Positions 35,907 through 47,126 of a DNA stretch of 64,000 bases are shown piece by piece. The notes below the pieces were generated by a model. It saw nothing but the letters and a program-made list of their open reading frames with translations, searched no databases and was not told the DNA's origin. The stretch is from contig NZ_CP038228.1 of the NCBI RefSeq assembly GCF_006838285.1, positions 2,294,001-2,358,000 of the forward strand. Direction: 5' to 3'. The DNA is from Xanthomonas translucens pv. cerealis (lineage in GTDB: Bacteria; Pseudomonadota; Gammaproteobacteria; Xanthomonadales; Xanthomonadaceae). Numbering within the stretch: position 1 is the first letter of the stretch; every line of letters begins with the position of its first letter. Position numbers and translations under genes: made by a program.

Positions 35907-37726
35907 CTACTTTGAAGCCTCCTGCGCCCAAGGCGACTTCCCGCCCTCTGCAATGAAACGATCGATGCGCTGCTCCAGCACCGGCAGCGGCACCGAGCCG
36001 GTTTCCAGGATCGCGTCGTGGAAAGCGCGGATGTCGAATTTCTCGCCCAGCGCGGCCTCGGCCTTGCGTCGCAACGCGATGATCTTCAGTTCGCCCAGGT
36101 AATACGACAGCGCCTGCCCCGGCCATGCGATGTAGCGGTCCACCTCGGTAGTCACCTCGTGCTGGCTCAGCGCGGTGTTGTCGCGCAGGTAGGCCTGCGC
36201 CTGCTCGCGGCTCCAGCCGTAATGGTGGATGCCGGTGTCGATCACCAGCCGGCAAGCGCGCCACATCTGGTAGGTCAGGTAGCCGAAGCGGTCGTACGGC
36301 GTGTCGTACAGACCCATCTCCTGCCCCAGGTACTCCGAATACACCGCCCAGCCTTCGCCGTAGGCGGAGATGAAGGTGTAGCGGCGGAAGTCCGGCAGGT
36401 TGTCCTGCTCGGCCGCCAGCGGCATCTGCAGCGCATGGCCGGGCGAGGACTCGTGCAGGGTCAGCGCGGTCAGGTTGTACAGCGGGCGCGACGGCAGGTC
36501 GTAGGTGTTGACCAGGTAGATGCCGGGGCCGCCGCGGCCGCCGGTGTAGAACGGCGCCAGTTCCGCCGGCACCGGTTCGATCGCGAAGCGGCGCCGCGGC
36601 AGGCGGCCGATGTAGTCGCCGACCTTGGCATCCACCCGCTTGGCGATCCAGGCCGCGTCCTTCAGCAGTTCCTCCGGGGTCTTGGCGTAGAACCGGGGAT
36701 CGGTGCGCAGGTAATGCAGGAACGCGGGGAAGGTCTGCTGCCCGGCCGGCGTCTTGAAGCCGCTGTCGGCGATGGTCTGGTCCATCTCCTTGCGCAGGCG
36801 CGCCACTTCCTTCAGGCCGACCTCGTGGATCTGCTCCGGGGTCATGTCCAGCGTGGTGTATTCGCGGATCTGCGCACGGTAGTAGGCGGCGCCGTCGGGT
36901 ACCGACTCGATGGCCAGCGCCGGACGCGTCTTCGGCAGGTATTCCTCGCGCATGAAGCGCAGCAGCTTGGCGTAGGCGGGCGCTACCTGTTTGGCGATGG
37001 CCGCTTGCGCCTGCGCACGCAGTTGCGCCTGCACCGCGGCGGGAATCGTCGCCGGCATCTGCTTGAAGGGGGCGTAGAACAGGTTGTGCTCGCCCTGCGC
37101 CTGCGCCACTTCGGCGATCGACTCGGTGCGGCCGTCGAGGGTGACCTTCGGTTGCGCGAAACCGCGCGCCAGGCCGGCGCGCATGTTGGCGATCTGCTCG
37201 TCGAAATAGCGCGGGATGTCGGCCAGCTGGCCGAGGTAGCGCTGATAGTCCTCACGGCTGTGCAGGGTGCTGCGCGCGGTGAAGCCCAGGTCGCTCCAGA
37301 ACGCGCTGTCGCTGTTGAACGGCATCTCCCAGGCACGGAAGTGCTGCTGGTCTAGCAGCACCTGCAACTGCTGCCGGTAGACCTGGTAGTTCACCTGGTC
37401 CTGCGCCGACAGCTGCGCTGGGTCGATCGCATCCAGCTCGCGCAGCACCTGCTGCCAGTAAGCGGTGCGCTGCTCCTGCGTGGCCGGATCCAGCTTCGGC
37501 AAATGGTCGGCGGCCAGGCCCTGACTGTCTTCGTCGTCGGCGCCGGCGGACTGCTGCTGGCGCCATTTCCACTCGCGCAGGTACAGCGCCTTGAAGCGTG
37601 CGCTAGCGTCGCTGCTCGCCGCTGCGGCCGCCGGTCGCGCGGGCTCGGCGGCAGTGGCCACGCCCTGCCCTGCCAGCGCGCACAGCATGGCCAGCAGCAG
37701 TGGCGTACGGAGTCGGGAATTCGGGC

Positions 37727-37730
<4 letters not shown>
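35907..37730 (-). CDS. DUF885 family putative zinc peptidase (DUF885a)
   Basis: 607 residues, exported (signal peptide about 1–27, ending ATAA). DUF885 proteins are predicted gluzincin-like metallopeptidases. Here the motif region reads LTLHESSPGHALQ, with EGWAVYSE about 40 residues later and a YLGELKIIALRRKAE helix near the C-terminus. Compared with its neighbour's HEGVPGHH, the motif has Ala in place of the second His of the GHH pair, so metal binding or activity may differ. The start at 37730 overlaps the upstream stop by 4 nt (ATGA) and follows GGAGA. Co-transcription with Hyp catabolism suggests a role in cleaving Pro/Hyp-containing peptides; no substrate is known from sequence. Confidence 0.85.
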
Positions 37731-39559
<1,829 letters not shown>

Positions 39560-39623
39560 CGACGGACTCCGGTAAGCGAATGGAACCTCTGCGGCGGCGC
39601 CGCGCCAGCGGCCGCCGCCTGCA

Positions 39624-40832
39624 TCAGGCGAACGGCCGGTCGATCGCCGGCGACGGCGGCGTGAACCACTGCGCGCCGTGTTCGGTGACGTAGAAATGGT
39701 CTTCCAGGCGCACGCCGAACTCGCCAGGCACCACGATCATCGGTTCGTTGCTGCAGCACATGCCTGGCGCCAGCGCCAGCGCATTGCCACGTACCAGATA
39801 CGGCGCCTCGTGGATGCTCATGCCGCAGCCATGGCCCGTGCGGTGCGGCAATCCCGGCAGGCGATAGTCCGGTCCCAGGCCCGCCGCCTGCAGCACCTCG
39901 CGCGCCGCCTGGTCCACCGCCGCGCAACTCACGCCTGGCCGCACCGCGGCGAACGCGGCCGCCTGCGCGTCGTGCTCCAGCTGCCAGATGCGCCGCTGCT
40001 TTTCGCTCGGCTCGCCGAAGATGTAGGTGCGGGTGATGTCGGAGTGGTAACCGTGCACGGTACAGCCGGTATCGATCAGCACCAGTTCGCCTGCACGCAA
40101 CGCCTGCACGCCGGGAATGCCGTGCGGATACGCGGTGGCATGGCCGAACTGCACAATGCAGAAGGTGGAGCCGTTGTCGGCGCCGAGCGCGCGATGCGCC
40201 TGGTCGATGAAGCGCACCAGTTCGGCAGTGGTGATGCCGTCGTGAATCAGGCCGGCGGCCAGCCGCTGCACCTGCAGGGTCATGTCGCAGGCCTGCTGCA
40301 TCAACGCCAGTTCCGCCGCCGACTTGCGCATGCGGCAGCCATCGACGATCGGCGTCGCGTCGCGGATCGCGACCCGGTCCAGCACCGCGCTGAGCCCGCT
40401 GTGCACGGCGAAGGCGATGCCCGGATCCAGCGCCAGCGCCTGCGCGCCGAGTTCGCTCAGCGCCTCGGCGACCAGCCCGTGCGGGTCCTCGTGTTCTTCC
40501 CACAGCCGCTTGCGCACCGGGATGCGCAGCACCGCGTCCAGCGAGCCTTCCTCGAACGCCGGGCAGATCAGCAGCGGATCGCCTTCGGCGGTCAGCAGCA
40601 TCGCCACCAGGCGCTCGCTGGCGCCCCACGCCACGCCTGTGAAATAGCGCAGCGAGGCGCCGGCGCCGATCAGCAGCGCATCGGCGCCCTGCGCGCGCAG
40701 CAACGCGCGTGCCCGTGTCAGCCGCTGCTGGTATTCCTGCGGCTGGATCGGCGGCGCCGGCGTCGGCCACGGCGCCAGCTGCGCATGCGCCATGGCCAGG
40801 CTCAGCCCGCCGATCTGCGCCGCCGCGCTCAT
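39624..40832 (-). CDS. M24 family Xaa-Pro aminopeptidase/dipeptidase
   Basis: 402 residues with the pita-bread fold order: an N-terminal creatinase-like domain (about 20–160) and a C-terminal metallopeptidase domain. The five metal ligands of the family are visible in LIDTGCTVHGYHSDITRT (two Asp), RTGHGCGMSIHE (His), CSNEPM (Glu) and VRLEDHF (Glu). M24B enzymes release residues N-terminal to proline and would free Hyp/Pro from short peptides. No signal peptide is evident, so it is probably cytoplasmic. Its start at 40832 overlaps the semialdehyde dehydrogenase stop (ATGA), giving a direct link between peptide trimming and Hyp oxidation. Confidence 0.9.
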   Translation of the reverse strand: MSAAAQIGGLSLAMAHAQLAPWPTPAPPIQPQEYQQRLTRARALLRAQGADALLIGAGASLRYFTGVAWGASERLVAMLLTAEGDPLLICPAFEEGSLDAVLRIPVRKRLWEEHEDPHGLVAEALSELGAQALALDPGIAFAVHSGLSAVLDRVAIRDATPIVDGCRMRKSAAELALMQQACDMTLQVQRLAAGLIHDGITTAELVRFIDQAHRALGADNGSTFCIVQFGHATAYPHGIPGVQALRAGELVLIDTGCTVHGYHSDITRTYIFGEPSEKQRRIWQLEHDAQAAAFAAVRPGVSCAAVDQAAREVLQAAGLGPDYRLPGLPHRTGHGCGMSIHEAPYLVRGNALALAPGMCCSNEPMIVVPGEFGVRLEDHFYVTEHGAQWFTPPSPAIDRPFA

Positions 40833-42421
40833 GCCGCGCGCTCCACGTCGGCGACGCTCCACTGGCCGTCGATCAGCCGTTGCACGCCGCCGGGATTGCG
40901 GTCGCGCAGCAGTTCCGGCAGCAGCGCATCGGGCAGCCCGTCATAGCTGTGCAACGCGGCGAAACGGCGGATCGCGGCCGGCATGCCGACCGCAGTGAAA
41001 CCCGGATGGCCGGTGCTCGGGTAAGGCCCGCCGTGGTTCATCGCCGCGCTGACCGCCACGCCGGTCGGCATCTTGTTGCAGATCAGGCGTCCGACCCGCG
41101 GCCGCAACGCGGCGGCCAGCTCGGCGAACAGCACATCGTCGCTGCCGTCGGCGGCGCGGTACACGGTGCCGGTGAGGTTGCCCTCCAGGCTGTGCGCCAA
41201 CGCGGTCATCTGCGCCAGACCGGCAACGCGCACCACCAGGCTGACCGGGCCGAACGCCTCGGTCTGCAACGCCTCGGGCTGTTGCAGGAAGGCCTGCGCC
41301 GACACCGCCAGCAGAGTCGGCGCATGCCGGTAGCCCGGCGCTGGCGCGGCTTCGCCGCCGGCCAGCACACTGGCGCCGGCATTGCGCAACGTGAGCACGC
41401 CGCGCTGCAGGTGCTCGAGCACGCCACGCGAGAACAGCAGGCTCGGCGCGGCCGCGGTGAAGTGCGCACTGGCCGCGGCGACGAACGCATCGCCGGCCTC
41501 GCCCTCGGGTACCACCACGATGCCGGGATTGGTGCAGAACTGGCCGCTGCCCATCGTGCACGAGGCGAAGAATTCCTGCGCCAGCGCCGCGCCGCGCTCG
41601 GCAAGCGCGCCCGGCAGCAGGAACACCGGATTGACGCTGGACAACTCGACGTAGGCCGGCACCCCGGCACGGTCGGCCGCGGCCTTCAGCGCCAGTCCGC
41701 CGGCACGGCTGCCGGTGAAGCCGATCGCGCCCAGCCGCGGATCGCCGGCCAGTTCCAGGCCCAGCGTGTTGTCGAAGTGGTACAGCAACTGCACCGCCGC
41801 GGCCGGCAGGCCGTTGTCCAGCAGCGCCTGATGCGCGAGTTGCGCCAGGCGTTGGCTGGTGGCCGGATGCGACGGATGCGCCTTGGCGATGACCGGATTG
41901 CGCGCGGCGATGGCCGAGGCGAAATCGCTGCCGGCCACCGCGTTGAACGCGAACGGGAAATTGTTCGGGCCGAACACCAGCACCGGCTTGTGCAACGGCC
42001 CCAGCTGCGCGCGCAGGCCGGCCGCGGTATCGATCACCGGCTGCGTCCAGCTATGGCTGCGCACCGCCTGCGCGGCCTGGCGCAGCTGGCCGCTTGCGCG
42101 CGGCAACTCCACCTTGGCCAAGCGCGGTTCGACCGGCAAGCCGGTCTCGGCATGCGCCAGTGCGACCAACTGCTCCACGTCGGCATCGATCGCCGCGGCG
42201 TAGGCATCGAGGAACCCGGCGATGCGCTCGGGCGGGGCCGCGGCCAGCGCGTCGGCGACCAGCACCGACGCGCTCAGCGCCGCTTCCAGGTCGGCGGCGC
42301 CGCTGACCGGGAATTCCGGTCCGAACGCATTCCCGTCGCGCGGGTCCTCGGCACGGAAGCTGCCACGCGCTTCCAGCGACGGCTGCCAACGGCCGGCAAG
42401 CAACAGCGGCTGCATGCTCAT
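40829..42421 (-). CDS. Alpha-ketoglutaric semialdehyde dehydrogenase (aldehyde dehydrogenase family)
   Basis: 530 residues. It would oxidise 2,5-dioxopentanoate to 2-oxoglutarate, the last step of hydroxyproline breakdown. The ALDH signatures are present: FGPNNFPFAFNAVAGSD for the NAD(P) site, ELSSVNP containing the general-base Glu, and GSGQFCTNPG with the catalytic Cys. The divergence from betaine-type ALDHs and the context match the KGSADH group found in Hyp and arabinose pathways. L-arabinose released by the neighbouring glycosidases could also feed this enzyme if a non-phosphorylating arabinose route exists elsewhere. Two starts are possible: 42421 (MSMQ) or 42415, the latter with a better GAGATGAG ribosome binding site. 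Confidence 0.88.
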   Translation of the reverse strand: MSMQPLLLAGRWQPSLEARGSFRAEDPRDGNAFGPEFPVSGAADLEAALSASVLVADALAAAPPERIAGFLDAYAAAIDADVEQLVALAHAETGLPVEPRLAKVELPRASGQLRQAAQAVRSHSWTQPVIDTAAGLRAQLGPLHKPVLVFGPNNFPFAFNAVAGSDFASAIAARNPVIAKAHPSHPATSQRLAQLAHQALLDNGLPAAAVQLLYHFDNTLGLELAGDPRLGAIGFTGSRAGGLALKAAADRAGVPAYVELSSVNPVFLLPGALAERGAALAQEFFASCTMGSGQFCTNPGIVVVPEGEAGDAFVAAASAHFTAAAPSLLFSRGVLEHLQRGVLTLRNAGASVLAGGEAAPAPGYRHAPTLLAVSAQAFLQQPEALQTEAFGPVSLVVRVAGLAQMTALAHSLEGNLTGTVYRAADGSDDVLFAELAAALRPRVGRLICNKMPTGVAVSAAMNHGGPYPSTGHPGFTAVGMPAAIRRFAALHSYDGLPDALLPELLRDRNPGGVQRLIDGQWSVADVERAA

Positions 42422-42422
42422 C

Positions 42423-43328
42423 TCAGAGTCCGGGGTGGGTGGCGATGGCGTGGTCGATCACCTTCAGCGCCGCTTCGCGCTCGGCGCCGTCGACGACCAG
42501 GCGCGGTGCGCGCACGCGCTCGCTGCCCAGGCCGACCTTCTCCTGCACCAGCTTGATCAGCTGCACGAACTTGGGCACGGTGTCCAGGCGCAGCAGCGGC
42601 AGGAACCAGTCGTACAGCGCCTTGGCCGCCGGGTAGCCGCCGTCGCGGGCCAGCTCGAACAGCTTCACCGACTCCTTCGGATACGCATTGACCAGGCCGG
42701 CGATCCAGCCCTGGGCGCCCATGCTGATGCCTTCGACGATCGCATCGTCCATGCCCACCAGCAGCACCAGGCGGTCGTTGAGCAGTTCGCCCAGCGCGGC
42801 GAAGCGGCGCACGTCGCCGGAGGATTCCTTGACCGCTTGCAGGTTCGGGAATTCGGCGGCCAGCTCGGCGATCTGCGCCGGGCTGAAATCGGTCTTGTAA
42901 GCGACCGGGTTGTTGTACAGGATCACCGGCAGGTCGGTGGCGGCGATCACCGCACGCGCATGCGCGCCCATCTCGCGCCAGTCGGTGGAGTACACGTACG
43001 GCGGCAGCACCATGATGCCGCCGCAGCCGACCTGCTTGGCCGCCTGCGCCAGGCGCACGGCCTCGTCGGTGGACAGCGCGGCGATGCCCGGCACCACCGG
43101 GATGCGGCCGCCCAGCGCCTGCACCAGGGTCTTCAGGATCGCGACCTTGTCGTCGAAGCTGAGCGTGGCGGCCTCGCCGAGCGAGCCCAGCGGCACGATC
43201 GCGGTGCAGCCGGCGTCGACCATGACCTGCGCATGCTTGGCCAGGAACGCGTGGTCGATGCTGCCGTCGGCATTGAACGGAGTGGTGATGGCCGGCAGCA
43301 CGCCGTACCAAAAAGAAGCCTTGCTCAT
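42423..43328 (-). CDS. DapA-family delta1-pyrroline-4-hydroxy-2-carboxylate deaminase
   Basis: 301 residues of the dihydrodipicolinate synthase/N-acetylneuraminate lyase superfamily. The Schiff-base Lys lies in LQAVKESSGDVRR, the helper Tyr in PVILYNNP, and the substrate loop in PLGSLGEAATLS. In Hyp operons the family member deaminates and dehydrates delta1-pyrroline-4-hydroxy-2-carboxylate to alpha-ketoglutaric semialdehyde. The gene lies between the dehydrogenase alpha subunit (4-nt gap) and the semialdehyde dehydrogenase (1-nt gap), exactly at that place in the pathway, so function is assigned mainly by context. Confidence 0.9.
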   Translation of the reverse strand: MSKASFWYGVLPAITTPFNADGSIDHAFLAKHAQVMVDAGCTAIVPLGSLGEAATLSFDDKVAILKTLVQALGGRIPVVPGIAALSTDEAVRLAQAAKQVGCGGIMVLPPYVYSTDWREMGAHARAVIAATDLPVILYNNPVAYKTDFSPAQIAELAAEFPNLQAVKESSGDVRRFAALGELLNDRLVLLVGMDDAIVEGISMGAQGWIAGLVNAYPKESVKLFELARDGGYPAAKALYDWFLPLLRLDTVPKFVQLIKLVQEKVGLGSERVRAPRLVVDGAEREAALKVIDHAIATHPGL

Positions 43329-43332
43329 GGGA

Positions 43333-44673
43333 TTACACCTTGTCGAGGGTTGTGAGTGGAGGTTCGGGAAGCAGGGGATCGGGAAGCGATCGGGCGAGCG
43401 CGTCCAGGCGCACCGGGAACAGCGGCGGCCGGCGGCCGTCGTCGGAAAAATCGTCGTGGCGGGGCGCCAGCCCCAGCTCGGTCAGCGCACTGCCGCAGAT
43501 GCGGCCCTGGCAGGCGCCCATGCCGCAGCGCGAGACCAGCTTGGCGTCGCGCAGGTCGGCATGACCGTGCAAGGCCGACAGCGGCACGTCTTCGCAGCGG
43601 CACACCAGCGTGTCCGGTGCGGCCAGCGCGTGGATGCGCGGGTCCAGCGCGAACTGCCGCTGCAGCAACGCCGCGAACGCGCGTGCGCGCCGCCGCTGCG
43701 GCTGCAATGCCTGCGCCGCGGCGCCCTGCCCGGCGGCCAGGTGTCCGGCGATGGCGCCTTCGACGCGCGCGCAATCGCGCCCGCCGATGCCCAGCGCCTC
43801 GCCGGCGGCGTACACGCCTGCGACGCTGGTATGCAACTGCGCGTCCACCGCCACGCACGGATGCGCGCCGCTGCGCCCCAGCCGGCAGCCGAGCAGTTGC
43901 GCCAGCTCCACGTTCGGCACCAGTCCGTAGCCGACCGCCAGCTGCTCGCAGTCGATGCTGCGGCGGCCGCGCGGGCCGTCGATCTGCACCGATTGCAGCT
44001 GGCCGTCGCCATGCGCCGACAGCACCACGCTGCCGCTGTAATAGGCGACGCCGGCCAACTGCGCGCGCAGGCTCAGCGCCTGCAGCGCCTTGTCCGGCCA
44101 GCGCCACGGCAGTTGCGCGGCGAAGCCGGCCAGATTGCGCAGCGAGGCCTGTTCGACGATGCCCAGCACCTGCGCGCCGTGGCGCCGCAGCGTCGCCGCG
44201 CTGGCCAGCAGCAGCGGGCCGCTGCCGGCCACCAGTACGCGCTTGCCGGCCAACGGCCAGCCCTGCTTGGCCAGCGCCTGCGCGCCGCCGGCGCCGGTGA
44301 CGCCGGGCAGGGTCCAGCCGGGGAACGGCAGCAGCAATTCGCGCGCGCCGGTGGCCAGCACCAGTGCGTCGTAACCGATCCAGCGCGTGCCCTGCGGGCC
44401 ATCGGCCAGCAGTTGTCGGTCCTGCGCCATCAACAACTGGGTCTGCGCCAGAAATTCGATCTTGCTCGCCGCCAGCTGCGCCAGCACGCGCGCGGCCAGC
44501 TTCGGCGGCGCATGGGCCACATCGTGACGCCAGATCTGGCCGCCGGCGCGCGCCTGCAGATCGACCAGGGCCACGCGCCGGCCATGCCCAGCCGCGGCAA
44601 GCGCCGCCGCCAGTCCGGCCGGACCGGCACCGGCCACGATCACGTCGTAGTGCAGCGCGCGCGGCTCAGGCAT
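43333..44673 (-). CDS. D-hydroxyproline dehydrogenase, FAD/NAD(P)-binding subunit (alpha, HcnB-like)
   Basis: 446 residues. The start at 44673 lies just before the dinucleotide fold YDVIVAGAGPAGLAAALAAA; the longer open frame upstream is a shadow of the ferredoxin-like gene. A GGQIWRHD loop, a second NAD-type GSGPLLLASAATL motif, and a C-terminal BFD-like cysteine cluster (CRCEDVP…CGMGACQGRICG, C-x-C…C-x4-C) probably binding [2Fe-2S] are visible. Together with the small 2Fe-2S and FAD subunits it forms the heteromeric D-Hyp dehydrogenase known from Pseudomonas and relatives, passing electrons from D-Hyp to the respiratory chain. It overlaps the small subunit gene by 8 nt. Confidence 0.87.
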   Translation of the reverse strand: MPEPRALHYDVIVAGAGPAGLAAALAAAGHGRRVALVDLQARAGGQIWRHDVAHAPPKLAARVLAQLAASKIEFLAQTQLLMAQDRQLLADGPQGTRWIGYDALVLATGARELLLPFPGWTLPGVTGAGGAQALAKQGWPLAGKRVLVAGSGPLLLASAATLRRHGAQVLGIVEQASLRNLAGFAAQLPWRWPDKALQALSLRAQLAGVAYYSGSVVLSAHGDGQLQSVQIDGPRGRRSIDCEQLAVGYGLVPNVELAQLLGCRLGRSGAHPCVAVDAQLHTSVAGVYAAGEALGIGGRDCARVEGAIAGHLAAGQGAAAQALQPQRRRARAFAALLQRQFALDPRIHALAAPDTLVCRCEDVPLSALHGHADLRDAKLVSRCGMGACQGRICGSALTELGLAPRHDDFSDDGRRPPLFPVRLDALARSLPDPLLPEPPLTTLDKV

Positions 44674-44914
44674 CGGTCCACACCTGCATGCCGGCGCGCA
44701 CCGGGGTGATGCAGGCGCGCCACTGACCGACGCCGTCGATGCGCACCCGGCATTCGCTGCACACGCCCATGCCGCACAGCGGCGCGCGCGGCTGGCCGCT
44801 GCGCGAACGGCGGAAATGCGCCGCCACCTGCGCCACGGCCGCGGCCACGCTGCTGCCGTCCAGCACCTCGACAGTCTGCCCATTGACCTGCAGGCGCAGC
44901 ATCGGCGCGCTCAC
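44666..44914 (-). CDS. D-hydroxyproline dehydrogenase, small [2Fe-2S] subunit (gamma, HcnA-like)
   Basis: 82 residues from the GTG at 44914 (GTGA overlap with the upstream stop), or 78 from the ATG at 44902. The short ferredoxin-like fold shows PLCGMGVCSECRVRIDGVGQWRAC: a C-x4-C-x2-C-x11-C cluster binding one [2Fe-2S] centre. Overlaps of a few bases on both sides show tight coupling with the two flavoprotein subunits, in line with a stable heteromeric dehydrogenase. Proteins of this size in Hyp operons serve as the electron relay between the two flavins. Confidence 0.85.
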   Translation of the reverse strand: MSAPMLRLQVNGQTVEVLDGSSVAAAVAQVAAHFRRSRSGQPRAPLCGMGVCSECRVRIDGVGQWRACITPVRAGMQVWTDA

Positions 44915-46011
44915 GACAGCGCCCGCATGGGCGCGAACGGCGCCGGATCCAGCGCAGGGGTGCGCTGCAGCAGCAGATCCAGCAGCAAGCGCGCGCTGCC
45001 CAGCGCGGTGGTCACGCCCAAGCCTTCGTGGCCGGCCGCGACCCAAACGCCATCGCGCTCCGGCACCGCGCCCAGGTAGGGACGGCCATCGGGCGTGGCC
45101 GGACGCAGCCCGGTCCAGACCCGGATCGCCTGCAGCTGGCGCAACGCCGGCAGGAACGCGAACGCGCGCTCGAGCATGCGTTGCAGCATCGGCATCGACA
45201 CGCTGCGATCGCTGGCATCGAATTCGCGCGAGGAGCCGATCAGGATCTGCCCGGTCGGCCGCGGCTGCACGTTGAACGCCACGCTGCTGCCGTCGCTGCC
45301 ATGCGCGCTGTCGGCATAGCCAAGCTCCAGCAATTGGTGGCCGACGAAGCCGGGATAGCGGTCGGTGATGACCAGTTGCCCCTTGCGCGCACGCATCGGC
45401 AATTCCGGCAGCAACTCCGTCAACGCGCAGCCGGTGGCGACCAGCACCGGCCCGCTCAGCCGGCTGCCGTCGTCCAGCAGCACGCCGCCGCCGGCCAGCG
45501 CCAGCGCGCGGCACCCGGCATACAGCTGCGCACCGGCGGCGAGCGCCCGCTCGACCAGATGTCGCGCCATCCGCGGCGGATACACCACCGCTTCGGCGGC
45601 CACGCGCATGCCGCCGGCCAGCCCCGGCACCAGCGCCGGCTCCAGCCGGTACAACGCCTCGGCATCGATCGCCTCGGCGTGCACGCCGGCCGCAGCCAGG
45701 CGTTGGATCTTGGCCGGGATCGCCTCCAGCTCGCTTGCCTGCCGCGCCACCCACAGCGTGCCGCAGCGGCTGAATTCGGCCGCCGGCAAGTGCGCGAATT
45801 CTTCCCACAGGCGCAGCGAATACGCCGACAGCGCCAATTCCGCAGGATCCTCGTCCATCGCCACCAGATGGCCCATCGCCGCAGCGGTGGAACCGCCGCC
45901 AATCGTGCCCGACTCGACGATCGCCACCCGCAACCCGGCCGCCGCGGCCGCATCGGCGCAGGCCGCGCCGACGATGCCGGCGCCGACGACGATCAGGTCG
46001 AAGCCGCTCAT
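44911..46011 (-). CDS. D-hydroxyproline dehydrogenase, FAD-dependent oxidoreductase subunit (beta, DAO family)
   Basis: 366 residues of the D-amino-acid oxidase (DAO) family. The N-terminal FAD fold [23 protein letters not shown] begins at residue 3, [22 protein letters not shown] lies near 40, and the C-terminal [16 protein letters not shown]…[14 protein letters not shown] is typical of glycine/proline-type DAO subunits. It would be the subunit that oxidises D-hydroxyproline to the pyrroline. The start at 46011 overlaps the epimerase stop (ATGA); the longer open frame runs through the epimerase and is not used. Confidence 0.88.
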   Translation of the reverse strand: MSGFDLIVVGAGIVGAACADAAAAAGLRVAIVESGTIGGGSTAAAMGHLVAMDEDPAELALSAYSLRLWEEFAHLPAAEFSRCGTLWVARQASELEAIPAKIQRLAAAGVHAEAIDAEALYRLEPALVPGLAGGMRVAAEAVVYPPRMARHLVERALAAGAQLYAGCRALALAGGGVLLDDGSRLSGPVLVATGCALTELLPELPMRARKGQLVITDRYPGFVGHQLLELGYADSAHGSDGSSVAFNVQPRPTGQILIGSSREFDASDRSVSMPMLQRMLERAFAFLPALRQLQAIRVWTGLRPATPDGRPYLGAVPERDGVWVAAGHEGLGVTTALGSARLLLDLLLQRTPALDPAPFAPMRALS

Positions 46012-46949
46012 CCGGCGCCGATGCCCCAGGCGAACGGATCCTGCGCATCGATCAGCAACTGCGCGCGCGCGGTGAGATGCGCCTGCCCGGTGATCCGCGG
46101 CAGCACGCCGCGGCTGCCAGCCACGTAGCTGCCTTCGAACAGGCTGCCGAGGATGCCCTCCTGGCGCCACACCTGGCCGGGCGCCAGCTTGCCGTCGGCG
46201 GCCAGGCACGCCAGCTTGGCGCTGGTGCCGGTGCCGCACGGCGAGCGGTCGTAGGCCAGGCCCGGGCACAGCACGAAGTTGCGCGCATCGGCGCCGGCGC
46301 CAGGCGCCGGGCCGTTGATCTCGATATGGTCGATCTCGCCATCGTCGGCGCCGCGGATGCCGGCCGCTTCCAGCGCCAGCCGCAGCGCTTCGGTGTACGC
46401 GGTCAGCGCGCGCTGGTTGCGCAGCTCCAGCGCGCACGGCGTCTGCTCGGTGATGAAGAACCAGTTGCCGCCCCAGGCCACGTCGCCACGCACGCGGCCG
46501 TAGCCCGGCACCTGCACCTCAATGCTGGCGGCGTGGCGGTAGCTTTCCACGTTGTCCACCGAGACCCGGCCGTCGTCGTGCAACTTCACCCCGACCGTCC
46601 CCACCGGGGTCTCGATGCGGTGCGTGCCCGGCGCCAGCCGGCCCAGCTCGGCCAGCGTGCGCACCAGGCCGATGGTGCCGTGGCCGCACATGCCCAGATA
46701 GCCGACGTTGTTGAAGAAGATCACCGCGGCGCAGGCATCGGCCGCGATCGGCGGCAACAGCAGCGCGCCGACCATGGTGTCCGAGCCGCGCGGCTCGCAG
46801 GCGATGGCGCTGCGCCAGCGATCGAAGCGATCGCGGAACAGATCGCGCCGCTGCGGCAGCGGGCCGGTGCCCAGGTCGGGAAAGCCGGCGACGACGACAC
46901 GGGTCGGTTCGCCGCCGGTATGCGAGTCGATCACATCGAGTGTATGCAT
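46008..46949 (-). CDS. 4-hydroxyproline 2-epimerase (proline racemase family)
   Basis: 313 residues. It interconverts trans-4-hydroxy-L-proline and cis-4-hydroxy-D-proline, the entry step of the pathway. The two catalytic cysteines are present: C88 in [10 protein letters not shown] and C238 in [11 protein letters not shown], a pair that separates 4-Hyp epimerases from trans-3-Hyp dehydratases, which have Thr at the second site. D234 and the HTGGEPTR start are also typical. It is the first gene of an operon of 11 genes; the ATG at 46949 is about 57 bp from the palindrome at 47006–47019, and no strong ribosome binding site is seen. Confidence 0.94.
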   Translation of the reverse strand: MHTLDVIDSHTGGEPTRVVVAGFPDLGTGPLPQRRDLFRDRFDRWRSAIACEPRGSDTMVGALLLPPIAADACAAVIFFNNVGYLGMCGHGTIGLVRTLAELGRLAPGTHRIETPVGTVGVKLHDDGRVSVDNVESYRHAASIEVQVPGYGRVRGDVAWGGNWFFITEQTPCALELRNQRALTAYTEALRLALEAAGIRGADDGEIDHIEINGPAPGAGADARNFVLCPGLAYDRSPCGTGTSAKLACLAADGKLAPGQVWRQEGILGSLFEGSYVAGSRGVLPRITGQAHLTARAQLLIDAQDPFAWGIGAG

Positions 46950-47126
46950 AGATCCATGCTCACATTCCGGGCCACTGGCGGCTAGCAGCGTTTGCGTGTC
47001 ATAAATGCGGAAGTTCGCACAACCCCAGCGTCCCGGAAGGCCCGACTTAGGCTAGGATCGACAAACAGGGGGAGGCTTGCCGCGGCTTGCCTGCCGCCGC
47101 AGCCTACTACCGCCCGGTGAGTGCAG
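46950..47126. other. Divergent promoter region of the Hyp operon and its regulator
   Basis: This 177-bp gap separates the epimerase gene from the PAS–AraC gene. It contains the palindrome at 47006–47019 and, on the plus strand, a TTAGGCTAGGAT stretch (about 47047–47058) that could serve as a -10 for the regulator. The 18-bp/ACAAGACG arrangement of copies A–E is not repeated here in recognisable form. Confidence 0.6.
47006..47019. promoter_or_regulatory. Palindromic operator-like site, TGCGGAAGTTCGCA
   Basis: TGCGGAAGTTCGCA is the most symmetric copy of the palindrome found upstream of the arabinoside genes. On the minus strand the 9-mer at the expected 18-bp distance is TGCTAGCCG, matching CACAAGACG at only 5 of 9 positions, so promoter structure differs. 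Its central position between divergent genes suits control of both. Confidence 0.65.
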
